From: Trochalopteron elliotii | Taxonomy: Eukaryota; Chordata; Aves; Passeriformes; Leiothrichidae | NCBI GenBank assembly: GCA_024734555.1 | Contig: JANPWX010000038.1 | Span: 3,668,758-3,732,757, forward strand | DNA length: 64,000 bases | Direction of reading: 5' to 3' | Shown: piece by piece, positions 61,666 to 64,000 of the stretch | Layout of the letters: each line of letters begins with the position of its first letter | Numbering within the stretch: the first letter of the stretch is position 1 | The notes under the pieces: model-generated | Databases searched by the model: none | The model's input: the letters and a program-made list of their open reading frames with translations, nothing else | What the model was told of the DNA's origin: nothing | Made by a program: the position numbers and the translations under genes

Positions 61666-63560
61666 ATTAAAAAACATTTGTTAAAAATAAGACTATAAAT
61701 AGGAAGATATATTCTGGAGACTGTGGAAAGCCTAATAGGCAAGCAGATTTTATTCTTATCAGCTGGGAAAACAATTGCAAAATAATAATCTTGTTTTGAC
61801 TGGCTTGCATTTTGCTCTCTTTCTTTTAATTTTTAAGATGATCCAATTCTGTGCAACATTTTTCATTTGTTTCATGTTCTACTTTTTCCCCAGAAATTCT
61901 TTCACTACCAGCTACCTTTATGTCACTTTTAATTTCAAAGTTGACATTTTAAACCTGTTCTGTGGCACTGATACAGTTTGTGGCATGTTGACTTGTTTCT
62001 TCTGGTTTCTTGTACTCTATCAGACAAATTTTACAGTCCAAACAGAAAATATGAAACTAAGTGGACCTCTGTACAGCATACTGGAAGAAATACATTGCTA
62101 TAAATTTTACCATGACAATATATATACTCTAATATTAAGGCTATATTTTAAACTGATATTTGTTTACCATCAAGACCAAAGGTAAATGTAAAAAAGTCAG
62201 TGGATGTTTGTTGTATGTAATTTGAAGCTCTGGAGAATCTTTCTTAGATTATGCACAATGCAATAACAAAATAAAAAATACAGCCACTCAAATCAATAAG
62301 GGCCTATTTGAAAAGATGGGTCCTACTCCCTTGGCAAATACTGCCATCAGCAAAAGCCAAAGCAGGTCCCAGAGTACCTGAATGTGCTGCAGTGTTCACA
62401 GCACCAGGTGTCTATCCACATCCATATCAGAATAATGACCCTGAGTGTAGGGAAAACTCCAGCAACATTGGTTGAATTGCATTTTACCTCAAATCCAGTG
62501 GGCAAAGATATGCATTTAAGCTCACCAGTGGCTGCACACTGATATCAGTGAGAGAGGCCTGGGCCATGCAAACTGAAGGTGAGCTCCAAACACGGCTGTG
62601 GGACTGCTTTACACTGATGGCATTTTGCTGAGGTCACTGATGGTATACTGGTACCAGCGTAAGAAATTTGAGAATCACCTTTGCTTTAGACAAGAAACTC
62701 AGATCATGAGTTTACAAGTTAAAAGAAGGGGGGAAAAAGGACTAGAGACACAGTCTGGCCTTGCCATGCTGGGAATGGATTAAAATCTCACTTACAGTGT
62801 GAGTGTTCCACATTCTGACACAAGCTATTTGTGGCAAAATACCCTTTTCATTTTTTTACCAACCCTCGAAGCATACTAAGACTGAAATCATTTGGCTATG
62901 CATCTGAACATCACACAGATCTGTAAAATTTCCAGCCTGTTTTGACTGTTATCTAATTCCTGTGTGTTAGGGTGAAAACAGATCTTCAAGCCATGTTTCA
63001 GTACTTGAGTGATTCCCAGTCCAAGCAGCAAATTGGTCTTTGACTGGCAAACTTTCTGCTCTATAAGGTCAAAGTTTGAGGACAGAGAGGGCAGGATTGA
63101 TTTTCTGCTGTTTTTCATACTGAATGGGAAATGACCCCTAGGGATTTTTAGCTGGCCCTTTTAAGTCTTGAGACTTAAAGACAGGTGGAGAATGGCAAGG
63201 AGTAAACGCCTTGATGGCTGAAGCAAAGACAGACACATCAAAATAAACATTGGGAATCTGGCAGCCATGCATTGAATTCTGGGAGGAATGCCTGAATTGA
63301 GATGAGGTTTTTGCCATACAGGTATAGCAGAGGTTAACTCTGGACAGCTGTCTATGGTGTGTGGTAAGCTGTGCACACAGCAAACTTCAGATTAAAACAA
63401 ACAAAACACAAGTTTGCAGTCATTGGGAGGGTGAAATTTTGGGCAATATTCAATACAAATCATATACTAATTGGAAGCAATCATTGACTGCTTGGGGTGA
63501 GCAAAATTTCTTGATGATATCATATGCAGTCTGCTGGCATAGTCCTGGTACCTTACGAGA

Positions 63561-63600
63561 CCAATGGAACTGACAAAACTCCAGCTCCCTCCTTATAAAA
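63561..63600 (+). promoter_or_regulatory. CCAAT box and TATA box-like pair
   Basis: CCAAT at 63561-63565 is followed 28 bases later by TATAAAA at 63594-63600. A start site would be expected near 63625. No exon, CpG island or open frame is evident downstream within the window, and both motifs are common by chance. Confidence 0.2.
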
Positions 63601-64000
63601 GCAGCACTAAAGGCAGTTCTGGCAACCAATACCTCCCTGTCCTGCCAAGTTCTTCTGACTCCTTTTCATATTCATGATGCTCAGATGACTTTCCTGAGCT
63701 CTTTGGAATATACAGGGTAGGAAGAGATGCTGAAAAGACAATCTGTTGAGTACAAGCAAAATAATATCTGTATCAACATGAAGAAATTATTTGGTTTATG
63801 TCATTAATTTTTGTGTTTTGAAAACAGTATCACTCTAAAGTATTGTTTCATGTTATTAGAATATGTATTTATTTGCAAGAAATCTCATCTACCTGTGCCT
63901 TGAGGACTGTGTTCAAACATACAACTGATCATCCTTCTTTCTTAAAATGCTTTGAGTGATTCCTAGGTCACAGTCGAGTTGTTTCATTCATTTATGCATG

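Larger units (their letters stand above)
58173..64000. other. Unannotated stretch, no gene supported
   Basis: No exon, RNA gene or named mobile element could be supported. It contains the (AC)n microsatellite at 61634-61662, a regulatory-like block at 60330-60660, a possible ancient repeat fragment near 62590-62690, and a CCAAT/TATA-like pair at 63561-63600. The + strand frame of 136 codons at 61775-62185 is hydrophobic only because the DNA is T-rich. Confidence 0.5.

Noticed and set aside
61775..62185. 136-codon + strand frame with apparent transmembrane segments
   Set aside because: Phe/Leu/Ile/Tyr-rich because the DNA is T-rich; no known family and no promoter or splice signals.
1..64000. 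CRISPR arrays, operons, tRNA or rRNA genes, phage or bacterial islands
   Set aside because: No regularly spaced direct repeats, no cloverleaf or rRNA-like sequence and no gene-dense coding were seen; composition and repeats are those of a bird nuclear genome.

Overview
The window looks like avian nuclear DNA, most likely an AT-rich intergenic or intronic stretch. Three things point to birds: two CR1 (chicken repeat 1) LINE copies with recognisable reverse-transcriptase remnants, endogenous-retrovirus LTRs, and no dense open reading frames, operons or ribosome-binding sites. A songbird is possible from the style of the LTRs, but that is weak inference. Nearly all open frames of 60-150 codons here look like chance or repeat-derived frames, so very few genes are annotated.

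Layout. 1-5.8 kb: no supported exon; it would be intron if the next feature is real. 5.80-11.78 kb: a possible last coding exon on the + strand (5871-5953) with a long pyrimidine-rich acceptor, followed by about 5.8 kb that could be its 3' UTR. That tract ends at AATAAA (11748) with a GT-rich downstream element. 11.8-16.4 kb: nothing recognised. 16396-17862: a 1467-bp solo-LTR-like element with terminal inverted repeats and a perfect 5-bp target-site duplication. 17.9-25.5 kb: nothing genic, apart from a perfect 12-bp-stem hairpin at 18161. 25460-26305: a broken CR1 on the + strand. 27973-29575: a CR1 on the - strand, split by a 447-bp solo LTR (28987-29433) flanked by a perfect 6-bp duplication. 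29.6-57.0 kb: mostly unannotatable, with simple repeats, one decayed CR1-like tail and a few enhancer-like or exon-like blocks. 57.0-58.2 kb: a GC-richer, probably ERV-derived block with an AT-rich satellite inside it. 58.2-64 kb: nothing genic, with a (CA)n microsatellite and a CCAAT/TATA-like pair near the end.

No gene set working together can be reconstructed. The readable history is insertional: CR1 retrotransposition, a later LTR insertion into one CR1, and recombination of proviruses to solo LTRs. I found no evidence for a previously undescribed system. The most useful items to check are the putative terminal exon with its long 3' UTR, the two LTRs with exact duplications, and the 57-58 kb block.
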